The position numbers and the translations under genes are program-made. From NCBI RefSeq assembly GCF_013359905.1, contig NZ_JABMCC010000085.1, forward strand, positions 1 through 64,000: a DNA stretch of 64,000 bases. The letters are read 5' to 3'. Under the pieces are notes generated by a model. The model saw nothing but the letters and a program-made list of their open reading frames with translations, did not search any database and had not been told where the DNA came from. This stretch comes from Paenibacillus taichungensis. GTDB taxonomy: Bacteria > Bacillota > Bacilli > Paenibacillales > Paenibacillaceae. Of the stretch, positions 19,662 to 29,988 are shown in pieces. How positions within the stretch are numbered: the first letter of the stretch is position 1; each line of letters starts with the position of its first letter.

Positions 19662-21569
19662 TTATTTGATAAAAGTAAATGAGTTTACGGCTTTTTCCAG
19701 CGCCGCTGCCTGGACTTCTGTCTTGTTGGCGTCATTCAGCCCGCTCGTAATGGTATACGTCGTTCCATTCTGTTCAAACACGATCTGACGTCCGGTATAC
19801 GGCACACCATTGTCCACTTCATGATAGATAAAGGAAAACGCAGGCACACCCGCAAACGTCAACTCCTCACTGCTAAGCAACTTGAAGTTTTTACGTGTTT
19901 TGGTTGCTTCCGCATAGGCCTCTCTAAGTTGGCTGACGGTCATTTCAATGGATTTGTCCTCACTTGCGGCAATGGAGAATTGGCCACCTGTGAAGGTATA
20001 CACGACAGGAGAATACTCAAACCGATCATTGTACGGCGTCCAGTAACGCGGAATATCTACACTGTAATGATAACGTTTGGACGTTCGTGTCACAGCTTTT
20101 GTTTTATCCGTCAAATACGGGTCTTCATCCAGCTGTCCGAAATTATCGGATACGGTATCAAAATCAATCTCGACACTCTTCATGATACTCTTAAACCATT
20201 CACGATCCTTCGTCTGCTCCTCAGGGAACGTATACTCTGCATAATAGCGATAGCCGTTTTTTTGCAAAAGAACATCAAACTCCGTCTGCCATCCATCGCC
20301 AAAGTTATAACGGAACTCATTCACCTCAGCAGTCTCGCCTGATACATCCATCGTATACGAACCTATCGGTTCATAACTTTCCGGCGTGAACGTCTCACGC
20401 ATCCATTTGTCCAGTTGGCCGCTCCACTCTTTGACCGTCGCACCTTTCGGTGCAGATGTAACACGCAGCTGCAGATATGCACCATCTTTGCCTTCATATA
20501 TCATCTGTGTGTTGTCCATGGACCAACCTGCTGGAATCTTCAGTTCAATGCCATAATCGTCATTCCAGGTAGAGCGCATACCCTCATCTACGGTTGAAAG
20601 ATCCTTAATTGTACGATCGGACTGTGCATAAGTAGGCTGGAATGAATTAAGCAGCGCTGCACGTTTGCCCAGATCCTTGTAATTCAGTGCTTCATAATCC
20701 GCGAGATATACATCAAATTGGCGACCATCATGGATATATTGACGCATTTCCCATAACACCCCGTCCGCATCTTTAACCACAATCCGGGCATAAGGGGTTT
20801 TCCCTTTGTCAATTGATTCCCGATCGAGCACCGTATCTCCGCTCTCTTTCGCTTCCTGAACAAGCTGCTGTAACAAATCATCCGAATCCAGATTAACATC
20901 CTGGTCACTCACATACACTTCAAGATAATAACTGCTGTCTTCCGCGCCAAATGTCATCATGCGCTCCTGCTCACCCGTTTGCAGAATCATGAGGTCAGAT
21001 GGGTAATTAATGGACCAGCCGTAATAACTGTTACCAATTCTCGTTTTGCCTTCGTCCAGATTAATGCCGCCCTCGTCCTCATCCACCGATTCATCCGTTT
21101 GCAATAATCGAATGACCATTTCTCCAGAGCTACTAGGGGCAAGTGTAGCGCCAATCCCCGCGGCTACCGGTCGGAGCGGCACCATGAGCACGCCATTTAC
21201 CATTTTTGGGGCAGCGCCCATCTCTTTTTTGACTCCATCCACCCAGGCAATCGAACTGCCAATGGTTAAGGTGACAGTATGCGGGCCTTCCTTAACCTTG
21301 ACCACATCATTCTTCTCCAGTCGGATCTCACTACCAAAAGCTTTCTTGAATACACCGACAGGAACCATCGTAACCCCTTTGAACTTATATGGTTTGGCGA
21401 TTGCCTGCTTGCTGCCATTGATATAGGCGCTCGTACTACCCGCTGTGATCCGCAGCTCACTTGATATAAGATCGGATGCCCCCGCAGGCAATGCCGCTCC
21501 AATGCTCAGCATCCCGGCTAACATTCCTGTGCTCAGCACACGTAAAAATGATTTTTTCATTCCGTTCAT
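19662..21569 (-). CDS. Secreted stalk-domain (copper amine oxidase N-terminal-like) protein
   Basis: The protein of about 635 residues has a signal peptide (MKKSFLRVLSTGMLAGMLSIGAALPAGA, cut in two here as MKKSFLRVL and AALPAGA ends). It is followed by a stalk domain with the pattern 'MVPVGVFKKAFGSEIR ... VNGVLMVPLRPVAAGIGA', common in Paenibacillus surface proteins. The remaining 450 residues are repeated beta-rich segments without a recognised catalytic motif; similar stretches of the form YGIELKIPAGW, YGWSINYPSD and YHYSVDIPRYW start each unit. The start is uncertain: ATG at 21569 or 21560 suits the signal peptide, whereas the frame opens at 21617 and would overlap the protease gene upstream by 14 bases. 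It is almost certainly cotranscribed with that protease. Confidence 0.8.
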   Translation of the reverse strand: MNGMKKSFLRVLSTGMLAGMLSIGAALPAGASDLISSELRITAGSTSAYINGSKQAIAKPYKFKGVTMVPVGVFKKAFGSEIRLEKNDVVKVKEGPHTVTLTIGSSIAWVDGVKKEMGAAPKMVNGVLMVPLRPVAAGIGATLAPSSSGEMVIRLLQTDESVDEDEGGINLDEGKTRIGNSYYGWSINYPSDLMILQTGEQERMMTFGAEDSSYYLEVYVSDQDVNLDSDDLLQQLVQEAKESGDTVLDRESIDKGKTPYARIVVKDADGVLWEMRQYIHDGRQFDVYLADYEALNYKDLGKRAALLNSFQPTYAQSDRTIKDLSTVDEGMRSTWNDDYGIELKIPAGWSMDNTQMIYEGKDGAYLQLRVTSAPKGATVKEWSGQLDKWMRETFTPESYEPIGSYTMDVSGETAEVNEFRYNFGDGWQTEFDVLLQKNGYRYYAEYTFPEEQTKDREWFKSIMKSVEIDFDTVSDNFGQLDEDPYLTDKTKAVTRTSKRYHYSVDIPRYWTPYNDRFEYSPVVYTFTGGQFSIAASEDKSIEMTVSQLREAYAEATKTRKNFKLLSSEELTFAGVPAFSFIYHEVDNGVPYTGRQIVFEQNGTTYTITSGLNDANKTEVQAAALEKAVNSFTFIK

Positions 21570-21603
21570 TCGTCCTCTCTGTATCCGGATTGCTCGCCGG
21601 GCT

Positions 21604-22770
21604 TTATTGATCTTCATCTACAGTGAACTGCTCATCTTCATCGTCTTGGAAATCCGCTCGATCAGCAAGGACCACCGTACGAGTGACAATATCGCCGTCC
21701 GTTTGCATTAACAGTTTGACCTTCTGACCTGGCACATACGCTTTGAGCAGCTCATTGATATCCACCACAGAGGACACACGTGTGCCTGCCACACTGTATA
21801 ACACATCTCCCTCTTTGATTTTGGCTTTCTTCGCTTGAGCTGACAGCACACCCGTAATCGTCAAAGGATCATCTGTAGGCAGGCCCACAATCGCTGACCA
21901 GCTCTCTTCCAGTTGCAGTCCAAGGCTTGCACGCTTGATTTTTCCGTATTCAAAGAACTGATTGATAATATATTGAACGGTATCTACTGGAATTGAAAAT
22001 CCCATGCTCTCGATACCCACTGCTGAAAATTTCATAGAGTTAATACCAACAACTTCACCTTTGAGGTTGACCAGCGGTCCGCCGCTGTTGCCCGGATTAA
22101 TGGCCGTATCTGTTTGAATCAACCGATAGGTGGCCTCCACTCCCCGATTAAGCCCACTGATTACGCCTACTGTCGCCGAGTTACGCAAAGAGAAGGAGAT
22201 CGGTGTGCCGATGGCAATGACGGTTTCTCCAACGCTTGTTTGTGAAGCTTTGGCAAAGGTCGCCGGTTTAAGAGATTTAGCATTAATTTTGATTAGAGCG
22301 ATATCGCTCAAAGGGTCACTGTATGTTTTGGTGATTTTATATGTATTGCCATCGGTCGTCACGACCAACGGATCGATTAATCCATCAACTACATGGGCGT
22401 TCGTCACAATCCAGCCGTTAGAGCGGATGATCACGCCAGTGCCATGAGCCAGGTTATAACGGTCCGATGTGACGCCATCCTGTGATTCAGTAGATTTGCC
22501 GATGATGCCTACAACAGACGGAGATACTTTTTCAATTACTTTCGGGACTGCTTCACTGCCCTTATACTGAAACGTTCCAGATTTGGCGTCATATTGGCCA
22601 GTTCCTCCGAGCGCTTTGACTAAATCCTTTGAATTAACATATACTTGTCCATCTACCACTTTGGCTTGCATACTTGATGAAGACTCCGCTGCTCCAGCCG
22701 TTGCTGCAACACTGATCGAGAGCACAGCAGCCATCAGTATGGCTACACCCTTTTTCCCCAACACTCTCAT
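21604..22770 (-). CDS. HtrA-type S1C serine protease with N-terminal stalk-like segment
   Basis: This 388-residue trypsin-fold protease has a signal peptide or anchor (residues 8-28), then a short stalk-like segment (VVDGQVYVNSKDLVKALGG). The protease core carries the complete triad H126 (TNAHVV), D156 (SDIALI) and S229 (GNSGGP). A degenerate PDZ domain (about 285-365) and an acidic tail (DDEDEQFTVDEDQ) follow. HtrA relatives degrade or refold misfolded exported proteins at the membrane surface. TTAGGTGAG lies just before the ATG. The stop is 34 bases from the likely start of the stalk protein, or overlaps its longer frame, so the two are probably made together. No CssRS-type regulator is nearby. 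Confidence 0.9.
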   Translation of the reverse strand: MRVLGKKGVAILMAAVLSISVAATAGAAESSSSMQAKVVDGQVYVNSKDLVKALGGTGQYDAKSGTFQYKGSEAVPKVIEKVSPSVVGIIGKSTESQDGVTSDRYNLAHGTGVIIRSNGWIVTNAHVVDGLIDPLVVTTDGNTYKITKTYSDPLSDIALIKINAKSLKPATFAKASQTSVGETVIAIGTPISFSLRNSATVGVISGLNRGVEATYRLIQTDTAINPGNSGGPLVNLKGEVVGINSMKFSAVGIESMGFSIPVDTVQYIINQFFEYGKIKRASLGLQLEESWSAIVGLPTDDPLTITGVLSAQAKKAKIKEGDVLYSVAGTRVSSVVDINELLKAYVPGQKVKLLMQTDGDIVTRTVVLADRADFQDDEDEQFTVDEDQ

Positions 22771-22961
22771 TCTCTCACCTAACCCTCTCTATATATCCTC
22801 CGTTATGCAACCGAAACCATAGGATCCAACACTGAATCTCTTTCTCTATTATCTGCAATACCGGTATCCTCAAATTTAACATACAAATTATTCCTGTACA
22901 ATCGCTTTAAGACCTAATTTCTATAGAGAAGGCCGTATTATCCACACCACTCTGCAAAACA

Positions 22962-22998
22962 CAAAAAAACACCCTCCTAAATTCCATGGAAAGTGTTT
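22962..22998 (-). terminator. Terminator of small membrane protein gene
   Basis: AAACACCCTCC (22967-22977) pairs with GGAAAGTGTTT (22988-22998), using two G-U wobbles in the minus-strand RNA, and is followed there by a T-run. It lies about 45 bases after the stop at 23042. Confidence 0.75.
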
Positions 22999-23041
22999 GT
23001 CTGTTCTTCTACTTGCTGTTTTCAAATAAGTTCAGCGTTGT

Positions 23042-23254
23042 CTACGAACCAAACCAACCGGTAATCATGGCATAGTCCGTCAAAAGGAATACAAGCAGAC
23101 TGACCACTGCAAATCCGATAGCAAACAAATTCTTCTTCGGTGCGCGAAGCAGACGAACCACTCCGATGAAAATCAGGATCGTAAATAAGATGACAAAAAT
23201 ATCAAACGCATTAAAATTCGAAGTACTCGCCGCGGCAGCTTCTGCAAACAGCAT
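23042..23254 (-). CDS. Small membrane protein, DUF2759-like
   Basis: This 70-residue protein has two hydrophobic helices (about 17-36 and 43-62) separated by a basic turn RLLRAPKKN. The pattern resembles the DUF2759 family of small Bacillales membrane proteins, whose function is unknown; the family call is from memory of its shape and is moderate. GAGGAGG lies eleven bases before the ATG. It is a single-gene unit with its own terminator, between uvrA and the HtrA gene. Confidence 0.7.
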   Translation of the reverse strand: MLFAEAAAASTSNFNAFDIFVILFTILIFIGVVRLLRAPKKNLFAIGFAVVSLLVFLLTDYAMITGWFGS

Positions 23255-23471
23255 GGATAGACAGACCTCCTCACCATAGTTGAACAGCTAAACGCATACC
23301 CTAATATCTTCCTCTATGTTATCTGTACCCTGCTTGTAATGCAAGCCCTATCATCCAGAAAAATGAAAAAAATCCAGTTTGGCAGTAGATTGTTGGAATG
23401 CTTGCTCTACCGCATATGTAAACACTTTCACCGATGTCATATAAGATTGACACAACGGCAAAATATCAGAA
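23255..23471. other. Intergenic DNA right of the small membrane protein gene
   Basis: This gap between the small membrane protein gene and the long inverted repeat presumably holds the promoter of the small gene. I could not pick a clear one, and saw no open frame with a ribosome-binding site. Confidence 0.4.
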
Positions 23472-23541
23472 AACCCTTCTTCTCGGAAGAAGAGGACATC
23501 GAATCATACATCGATGCGCCTACTTCATGAAAAGAAGGGTT
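23472..23541 (-). repeat. Long inverted repeat downstream of uvrA
   Basis: AACCCTTCTT (23472-23481) pairs with AAGAAGGGTT (23532-23541). The 50-base interior holds a second small dyad, CATCGA/TCGATG. On the minus strand the structure begins about 35 bases after the uvrA stop and runs into TTTTCTG, so it may end the uvrA transcript. The long loop makes it an atypical terminator. Confidence 0.5.
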
Positions 23542-23574
23542 AGATATTTAAAAACAAGCTGTAAACTGGAGCAT

Positions 23575-26433
23575 TTACTCCGTCAATTGCAACGTCTTGC
23601 TTCGTTCCGTATCCCGCTCCAATACAGGCTTCAAGTACTTACCTGTATATGAAGCTTCCACTTTAATAATATCCTCTGGCGTACCTGTCGCAACAATGGT
23701 TCCGCCACCACTTCCACCTTCTGGACCCAGATCAACGATATAATCGGCTGTTTTGATAACGTCCAGGTTATGCTCGATAACCAGTACCGATTCTCCCGAA
23801 TCCACCAGACGGTGCAGGACGTTCAGCAGACGATCAATATCATCGACATGAAGACCAGTCGTTGGCTCGTCCAGAATATAGATGGTTTTACCCGTACTGC
23901 GACGATACAGCTCGGAAGCAAGCTTCACGCGTTGTGCTTCACCACCGGACAACGTTGTTGCAGGCTGTCCCAAGTTAATATAGCCCAACCCCACGTCGAG
24001 CAAGGTTTGCATTTTGCGATGAATTTTCGGAATGTTCTCGAAGAACTGCGTTGCATCCTCTACCGTCATTTCCAGCACATCTGCAATATTTCTATTTTTG
24101 TATTTGACTTCAAGGGTTTCGCGATTGTACCGTTTGCCTTTGCAGACCTCACAAGGCACGTAGACATCTGGCAGGAAGTGCATCTCAATTTTGATAATGC
24201 CGTCCCCGCGACATGCTTCACAACGACCACCTTTAATATTGAAACTAAATCTGCCTTTTTTGTATCCGCGCACTTTGGCTTCATTGGTCTGTGCAAACAG
24301 ATCACGGATGTCATCAAAGACGCCTGTATAGGTAGCTGGGTTGGAACGTGGTGTCCGTCCGATTGGAGACTGGTCAATATCAATGACTTTATCGATATGT
24401 TCCAGACCGCGAATCTCTTTGTGCTGACCTGGGCGTACTCGTGCGCGGTTCAAATCACGCGCCAGCGTTTTATACAAAATCTCATTAATTAGCGTTGATT
24501 TACCCGAGCCGGATACACCCGTTACTGCGGTGAATACACCCACTGGAATTTTTACATTGAGGTTTTTCAGGTTATTTTCCTTCGCTCCACGCACTTCCAG
24601 CCAGCGGTCCCCGACACTACGACGTTCCGTACGTACCGGAATAAACTTGCGCCCGCTCAGATATTGACCCGTTAACGAGTTCTCGTCATTCATGATTTCT
24701 TCCGGTGTGCCCTGAGACATGATGGTACCACCGTGGATACCTGCCCCAGGACCAATATCGATAATATAATCGGCGGCCATCATCGTATCCTCATCATGTT
24801 CAACCACGATCAGTGTGTTACCGATATCCCGCATATGAGCGAGAGTTGAGATCAGACGATCGTTATCCCGTTGATGCAGACCGATACTCGGCTCATCCAG
24901 AATATACAGTACACCCATCAGGCTGGAACCAATCTGTGTCGCCAGTCTGATCCGCTGGGCTTCACCACCGGACAACGTTCCTGCAGCACGGCTCAGGGTC
25001 AGATAATCTAATCCTACGTTTACCAGGAAGCCGAGACGGCTGTTGATTTCTTTTAAAATAAGCTTAGCGATTATTTCTTCTTTTTCACTCAATTGTAGCG
25101 AGTCGAAGAAACGACCAGCTTCTCCAATGGACAAACTTGTCACATAAGCCATGTTGTGATCGTTAATCGTAACAGCAAGGCTTTCACGTTTCAGTCGCTG
25201 ACCTTTACATGTTCCACAAGGCTTAGCACTCATATAACCTTCAATGAATTCACGGATACCTTCGGATGCTGTCTCACGGTAACGGCGCTCCAGATTATTC
25301 ACAATACCCTCAAAGGTAACCAGTGCTTCTTTCCGTTGTCCAAAATCATTCTCGTACCGGAAACGAATTTTCTCCGTACCTGTACCCTGCAACAGCTTGT
25401 TCATTTGTTCAGCAGGCAAATCTTCTACAGGTACGTTTTGTGGAATGTTAAAGTGCTCGCATACCGATTTGAGGAACTGCGGATAATAGGTGGATGTGCC
25501 ACCTGTCCAAGCATCAAACGCACCGTCTTCAATTGTTTTGCTACGATCCGGTACTAACAGGTCCGGGTCAACAATCATTTTGACACCTAATCCATCACAA
25601 TCCGGGCAGGCGCCAAAGGGGCTGTTGAATGAAAACATGCGCGGCGCCAGCTCTTCAATACTGAACCCGCACACCGGGCAGGCAAAGTTGGAACTGAAAC
25701 GCAGTTCTTCTTCACCCATAATATCTACCAGCAGTTGTCCACCGGACAGATTAAGTGCAGTCTCAATAGAGTCGGCCAAACGTGATTGCACATCTTCCTT
25801 GATCACTATCCGGTCAACCACAACTTCAATCGTATGTTTTTTGTTCTTCTCCAATTGAATATCTTCGGACAGATCACGTAACTCTCCGTTCACTCGAACA
25901 CGGACAAAACCTTGTTTGGAGATATCGGAAAACACACTTTTGTGTTCACCCTTGCGTCCCGAGACAATCGGTGCCAGAATCTGCAACCGGGTCCGTTCAG
26001 GATATTGCATTATGCGGTCTACCATTTGTTCAACGGTCTGGGAGCTAATTTCCACGCCATGATCCGGACAATGAGGATGTCCCACACGTGCAAATAACAG
26101 ACGCAGATAGTCATAGATTTCCGTAACGGTTCCCACAGTAGAACGCGGGTTACGACTTGTCGTTTTCTGATCTATGGAGATAGCCGGGGATAATCCTTCA
26201 ATGGAATCAACGTCCGGTTTCTCCATCTGCCCCAGAAACTGTCGTGCATAAGCCGATAATGATTCAACGTAACGTCGCTGTCCTTCGGCATATATCGTAT
26301 CAAAAGCCAGCGAGGACTTGCCTGAGCCACTCAGACCGGTCAATACAACAAAACGGTCACGCGGGATGGTGATATCAATGTTTTTGAGGTTATGCGCTCG
26401 CGCGCCTTTGATGACAATGTTCTCGCTCGCCAA
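23575..26433 (-). CDS. uvrA: Excinuclease ABC subunit A
   Basis: UvrA (952 residues) recognises DNA damage and loads UvrB in nucleotide excision repair. Both ABC halves are present: [16 protein letters not shown] near residue 33 and [15 protein letters not shown] near 640, with two LSGGEAQR signatures. Zinc modules are CPVCG/CPDC (near 255-280) and [14 protein letters not shown] (near 740-765). The start is TTG at 26433, nine bases after AAAGGA; the nearby ATG is out of frame. uvrB lies upstream on the same strand, but a 596-base gap with a GC-rich repeat and a strong hairpin separates them, so uvrA may depend partly on its own promoter. Confidence 0.97.
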   Translation of the reverse strand: MASENIVIKGARAHNLKNIDITIPRDRFVVLTGLSGSGKSSLAFDTIYAEGQRRYVESLSAYARQFLGQMEKPDVDSIEGLSPAISIDQKTTSRNPRSTVGTVTEIYDYLRLLFARVGHPHCPDHGVEISSQTVEQMVDRIMQYPERTRLQILAPIVSGRKGEHKSVFSDISKQGFVRVRVNGELRDLSEDIQLEKNKKHTIEVVVDRIVIKEDVQSRLADSIETALNLSGGQLLVDIMGEEELRFSSNFACPVCGFSIEELAPRMFSFNSPFGACPDCDGLGVKMIVDPDLLVPDRSKTIEDGAFDAWTGGTSTYYPQFLKSVCEHFNIPQNVPVEDLPAEQMNKLLQGTGTEKIRFRYENDFGQRKEALVTFEGIVNNLERRYRETASEGIREFIEGYMSAKPCGTCKGQRLKRESLAVTINDHNMAYVTSLSIGEAGRFFDSLQLSEKEEIIAKLILKEINSRLGFLVNVGLDYLTLSRAAGTLSGGEAQRIRLATQIGSSLMGVLYILDEPSIGLHQRDNDRLISTLAHMRDIGNTLIVVEHDEDTMMAADYIIDIGPGAGIHGGTIMSQGTPEEIMNDENSLTGQYLSGRKFIPVRTERRSVGDRWLEVRGAKENNLKNLNVKIPVGVFTAVTGVSGSGKSTLINEILYKTLARDLNRARVRPGQHKEIRGLEHIDKVIDIDQSPIGRTPRSNPATYTGVFDDIRDLFAQTNEAKVRGYKKGRFSFNIKGGRCEACRGDGIIKIEMHFLPDVYVPCEVCKGKRYNRETLEVKYKNRNIADVLEMTVEDATQFFENIPKIHRKMQTLLDVGLGYINLGQPATTLSGGEAQRVKLASELYRRSTGKTIYILDEPTTGLHVDDIDRLLNVLHRLVDSGESVLVIEHNLDVIKTADYIVDLGPEGGSGGGTIVATGTPEDIIKVEASYTGKYLKPVLERDTERSKTLQLTE

Positions 26434-26497
26434 TGGTATTCATCCTTTCAATGTTGAAATTCCAACCTTTTTTAAAGGCTTTTCGATCCCTCCCAAA

Positions 26498-26787
26498 CCC
26501 TCCCTTCCAAGGGAGGGCCCCAAAGGGCACAGCCCTCTGGACACCCGAAACAAGCGGTGCAATGGTGAATGGTCGGGTCTTGCTATGTGAAGGTTGTCGT
26601 GTGCCAGCAGCTTCGTCCAAGATCCCGGCCGATCGCCGGTCTCTTGGACGGCCGCTCTACCACGAGAGGGCGCTCACGGCTTCGCCTCGTTCGCGATAGG
26701 TCGCCATTGCCTTTGGCTCGGCTCCCCTTAAACACCAGGACGCTCACAGCTTCGCCTCGTTCGCGAAGTTCGCCATTGCCTTTGGCT
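26498..26787. repeat. GC-rich composite repeat between uvrB and uvrA
   Basis: This block is clearly more GC-rich than its surroundings. It holds a perfect hairpin CCCTCCCTT-CC-AAGGGAGGG (about 26500-26519) and a second hairpin, GTCCAAGA/TCTTGGAC around CCGGC/GCCGG (26615-26649). Two direct repeats of about 47 bp (26671-26718 and 26741-26787) share CGCTCAC, GCTTCGCCTCGTTCGCGA and CGCCATTGCCTTTGGCT. Open frames through it have no ribosome-binding site and poor codon use. It looks like an inserted non-coding repeat. Flanking DNA to 27029 holds nothing else except the hairpin at 26922. Confidence 0.75.
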
Positions 26788-26921
26788 AAGATCCTGGGGA
26801 CACAACTTCCAAATCTTTTCCTATAAACCGTTTAACCAATTTCAACTTTTCTATCAGTATAGACCTGATTTTAGGTTTTCAACATGTCTAATTATCGGTA
26901 GACATCACTGATTTCCTGACT

Positions 26922-26957
26922 CAACAAGAGAACGGCCACCCGGCCGTTCTCTTGTTG
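26922..26957 (-). terminator. Strong hairpin downstream of uvrB
   Basis: CAACAAGAGAACGGCC (26922-26937) pairs perfectly with GGCCGTTCTCTTGTTG (26942-26957) around a four-base loop. It lies about 70 bases after the uvrB stop. There is no T-run on either side, so it may act as an intrinsic terminator of low efficiency or as a 3' end stabiliser. Confidence 0.65.
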
Positions 26958-27029
26958 CAGATCTATCCTTGCTGCGACACATTCATTACTGTGCCTCTAT
27001 CTTAAACTTATGCTGTCTGTCTTAATAAG

Positions 27030-29021
27030 CTATTCTGCGCGCAGTTCCAGCAAAGCATCGCGAAGTTCAGCAGCACGCTCAAACTGCAAGTTTTTGGCTG
27101 CGTCTTTCATCTCTGCCTCTAGGCGCTGAATAAGTGACTGACGTTCCTTCTTCGACATCTTCTCGGCAGCGCCTGTAAGATAGTCTTTCTTGGATTCGGC
27201 AACTTTGGTTGCTTCAATCACATCACGCACTTTTTTACGTATCGTCTGTGGTGTAATGCCATGCTCTTCGTTATATTCAATCTGGATTGCACGACGGCGT
27301 TCCGTTTCCTTAATTGCCTTATCCATCGAATCCGTCACTTTGTCACCATACAGAATGACTCTACCTTCGCTGTTCCGCGCTGCCCGACCAATCGTTTGGA
27401 TCAGTGAGCGTTCCGAGCGTAGGAAGCCTTCTTTGTCGGCATCCAAAATGGCTACCAGAGAAACTTCTGGAAGATCCAGACCTTCCCGGAGCAAGTTGAT
27501 TCCGATAAGGACATGGAAAACCCCTAGCCTTAGATCACGCAGGATCGCCATACGCTCCAACGTCTTGATCTCGGAGTGCAAATAACGAACCTTGATTCCG
27601 ATCTCCTTCAGATAATCTGTTAAATCCTCGGACATCTTCTTCGTTAATGTTGTAATCAGAACCCGCTCGTCTTTCGCAATCCGGTCGTTAATCTCACCGA
27701 TCAGGTCATCGATCTGCCCCTTCGTTGGACGCAGTTCAATAATTGGATCAAGCAGACCGGTTGGACGAATGATCTGTTGTACCATCGTATCCGTATGCTC
27801 TATCTCGTAAGGACCTGGTGTCGCGGATACATAAATGATCTGATTCATCTTTTCTTCAAACTCGTCGAATTTGAGCGGACGGTTATCCAGTGCAGATGGC
27901 AGACGGAATCCGTGATCAACAAGTACAGTCTTCCGTGCTTGGTCACCGTTATACATTGCACGGATCTGTGGCAGCGTCACGTGGGACTCATCGACCACAA
28001 TCAACATATCATCTGGGAAATAGTCCATCAGTGTGTAAGGTGTATCGCCTCGTTCACGGAACGTCAGTGGTCCGGAATAGTTCTCAATCCCTGAACAGAA
28101 CCCTACTTCCTTCATCATCTCGATATCGTAACGTGTACGTTGCTCCAGTCGCTGAGCCTCCAGCAATTTCCCCTGTTCTCTCAGCACTTCAAGACGTTCT
28201 TCCAGTTCACGCTCAATGTTCACCAGCGCGACACGCATCGTCTCTTCTTGGGTTACGAAGTGAGATGCCGGGAAGATGGCGATATGTTCACGTTCGCCAA
28301 CCAATTCTCCAGTTAACACGTCAATCTCCGTAATCTTTTCAATCTCATCACCGAACAATTCCACCCGAATCGCATGTTCACCCTTTGATGCAGGGAAAAT
28401 CTCGATAACGTCACCGCGAACGCGGAACGTGCCACGCACAAAGTTAATGTCATTACGCTGATATTGAATCTCTACCAGACGAGACAAAATCTGATTGCGT
28501 GGTTTCTCCATCCCTACCCGTAGGGACAGAAGCATGCTGGAATAGGAGTGCGGCGAACCCAAACCATAGATGCAGGATACACTCGCTACAATAATGACAT
28601 CCCTGCGTTCAAACAATGAACTCGTAGCCGCATGGCGCAACTTATCGATCTCTTCATTGATACTTGAATCCTTCTCGATATACGTATCCGAGGAAGGAAT
28701 ATAGGCTTCTGGCTGAAAGTAATCGTAGTAACTGACAAAATACTCAACCATGTTATTCGGAAAAAAGTCTTTGAACTCACTTGCAAGCTGTGCTGCCAGC
28801 GTTTTATTGTGGGCAATAATCAGCGTGGGACGTTGCAGCTTGGCAATCGTCTGTGCAATGGTGAATGTCTTACCTGTACCGGTTGCACCCAGCAGCGTCT
28901 GATATCTCTTCCCTTCCTGAACACCCTTCACCAATTCTTCAATGGCTACAGGCTGATCACCTTGGGGAGAAAACTCTGACTCGATTTCGAACGTTTTGTC
29001 GCTCATTATAATATCGCTCAT
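27030..29021 (-). CDS. uvrB: Excinuclease ABC subunit B
   Basis: UvrB (663 residues) is the damage-verification helicase of excision repair, acting after UvrA. Walker A is [12 protein letters not shown] (near 42-53). The beta-hairpin that clamps DNA reads [20 protein letters not shown] (near 97-116). Helicase motifs [10 protein letters not shown] and [12 protein letters not shown] are intact, and the C-terminal UVR motif that contacts UvrC closes the protein. The ATG at 29021 has AGGGTGAG eight to nine bases upstream; a second methionine at residue 6 is possible. A LexA-like box lies about 90 bases upstream. It is divergent from motA. Confidence 0.97.
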   Translation of the reverse strand: MSDIIMSDKTFEIESEFSPQGDQPVAIEELVKGVQEGKRYQTLLGATGTGKTFTIAQTIAKLQRPTLIIAHNKTLAAQLASEFKDFFPNNMVEYFVSYYDYFQPEAYIPSSDTYIEKDSSINEEIDKLRHAATSSLFERRDVIIVASVSCIYGLGSPHSYSSMLLSLRVGMEKPRNQILSRLVEIQYQRNDINFVRGTFRVRGDVIEIFPASKGEHAIRVELFGDEIEKITEIDVLTGELVGEREHIAIFPASHFVTQEETMRVALVNIERELEERLEVLREQGKLLEAQRLEQRTRYDIEMMKEVGFCSGIENYSGPLTFRERGDTPYTLMDYFPDDMLIVVDESHVTLPQIRAMYNGDQARKTVLVDHGFRLPSALDNRPLKFDEFEEKMNQIIYVSATPGPYEIEHTDTMVQQIIRPTGLLDPIIELRPTKGQIDDLIGEINDRIAKDERVLITTLTKKMSEDLTDYLKEIGIKVRYLHSEIKTLERMAILRDLRLGVFHVLIGINLLREGLDLPEVSLVAILDADKEGFLRSERSLIQTIGRAARNSEGRVILYGDKVTDSMDKAIKETERRRAIQIEYNEEHGITPQTIRKKVRDVIEATKVAESKKDYLTGAAEKMSKKERQSLIQRLEAEMKDAAKNLQFERAAELRDALLELRAE

Positions 29022-29111
29022 TGCCGTATCTCACCCTATCGTCTAAAATAATAGTCACTATATATTGTCGAAGTTCCCCGAATTTACATATGGGAAAACT
29101 TATAGTAATAA

Positions 29112-29123
29112 GAATATTTGTTC
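29112..29123. promoter_or_regulatory. LexA-box-like dyad upstream of uvrB
   Basis: GAATATTTGTTC matches the Gram-positive SOS box core GAACATATGTTC at 10 of 12 positions. It lies in the 169-base gap between the divergent uvrB and motA genes. uvrB is in the LexA regulon of Bacillus subtilis, which makes the match plausible; binding is not shown. Confidence 0.5.
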
Positions 29124-29190
29124 CCGTTTAATTATACCTCGTCTGTGCAAGTGATGCAATCGCGAACTAAAGATAGGAGTGGGTTAATTT

Positions 29191-29988
29191 ATGGATATTG
29201 CGACACTTATCGGCATTATTGCCGGGATTGCCGCAGTCATTAGTGGTTTCTTATGGGAAGGTGGCCAATTATCCGGTCTGATGCAAAAGACCGCTGCTCT
29301 AATTGTATTTGGTGGAACGATCGCCGCAGTTGTTGCCAGTTTCCCTGCACATCGGCTGCGTACGATTCCTGCTGCCCTCCGCATGGCCTTTGGGCGTAAC
29401 AACAATGACTCAAGCCAGTGGGTTGAAGAACTTGTAGATATGTCTTCAATTGCTCGCCGCTCAGGCGTACTTGCACTGGAACGAAAAGTGATAGACCATC
29501 CGCATCCATTTTTACAAGATGGTATTCAAATGGTTGTCGATGGCACAGATCAGGATGTAGTTCGCCAGATCATGGAGATGGAGATTGATTCCGTCGAACA
29601 AAAATATGAAGGTTATGCCAAAATTTTTGAATCAGCAGGCGGTTATGCTCCAACGATGGGTATCATTGGTACCGTGATGGGACTTATTCAGGTACTTGGC
29701 AGTCTGACCGATCCTACCGGACTCGGACCAGCAATTGCTGTTGCCTTTACCGCAACCCTTTACGGGGTCGCCAGTGCCAATCTTATCTTTTTACCCATTG
29801 CTTCCAAAATTAAATCCCGTGGAGCAGACGAAATTCAAACGATGGAAATGCTGCTCGAAGGCGTACTATCCATCCAGAACGGGGAAAACCCTCAGCTTGT
29901 GCGTAAACGGCTCGAGTCCTTTACACTTACTCACCGCCAAATTACACGTCCTGTAGTGAAGGAGGGATTGGATGAGTCGGCGCAGTAA
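29191..29988 (+). CDS. motA: Flagellar motor stator protein MotA
   Basis: MotA (265 residues) has four membrane helices and a cytoplasmic loop. With MotB it forms the ion channel that drives the flagellum. Helices lie near 5-22, 30-50, 150-170 and 180-200. The conserved GYAPTMGIIGTVMGLIQVL segment lies near 150-168 and the proline-rich PTGLGPAIAVAFTATLYG follows. The start has TAGGAG eleven bases upstream. It overlaps motB by 17 bases. The proton- versus sodium-driven (MotP) type cannot be settled by eye. Confidence 0.93.
   Translation: MDIATLIGIIAGIAAVISGFLWEGGQLSGLMQKTAALIVFGGTIAAVVASFPAHRLRTIPAALRMAFGRNNNDSSQWVEELVDMSSIARRSGVLALERKVIDHPHPFLQDGIQMVVDGTDQDVVRQIMEMEIDSVEQKYEGYAKIFESAGGYAPTMGIIGTVMGLIQVLGSLTDPTGLGPAIAVAFTATLYGVASANLIFLPIASKIKSRGADEIQTMEMLLEGVLSIQNGENPQLVRKRLESFTLTHRQITRPVVKEGLDESAQ

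Noticed and set aside
26460..26820. Short open frames through the GC-rich block between uvrB and uvrA as genes
   Set aside because: No ribosome-binding sites; the frames read through hairpins and direct repeats, so they are probably non-coding.
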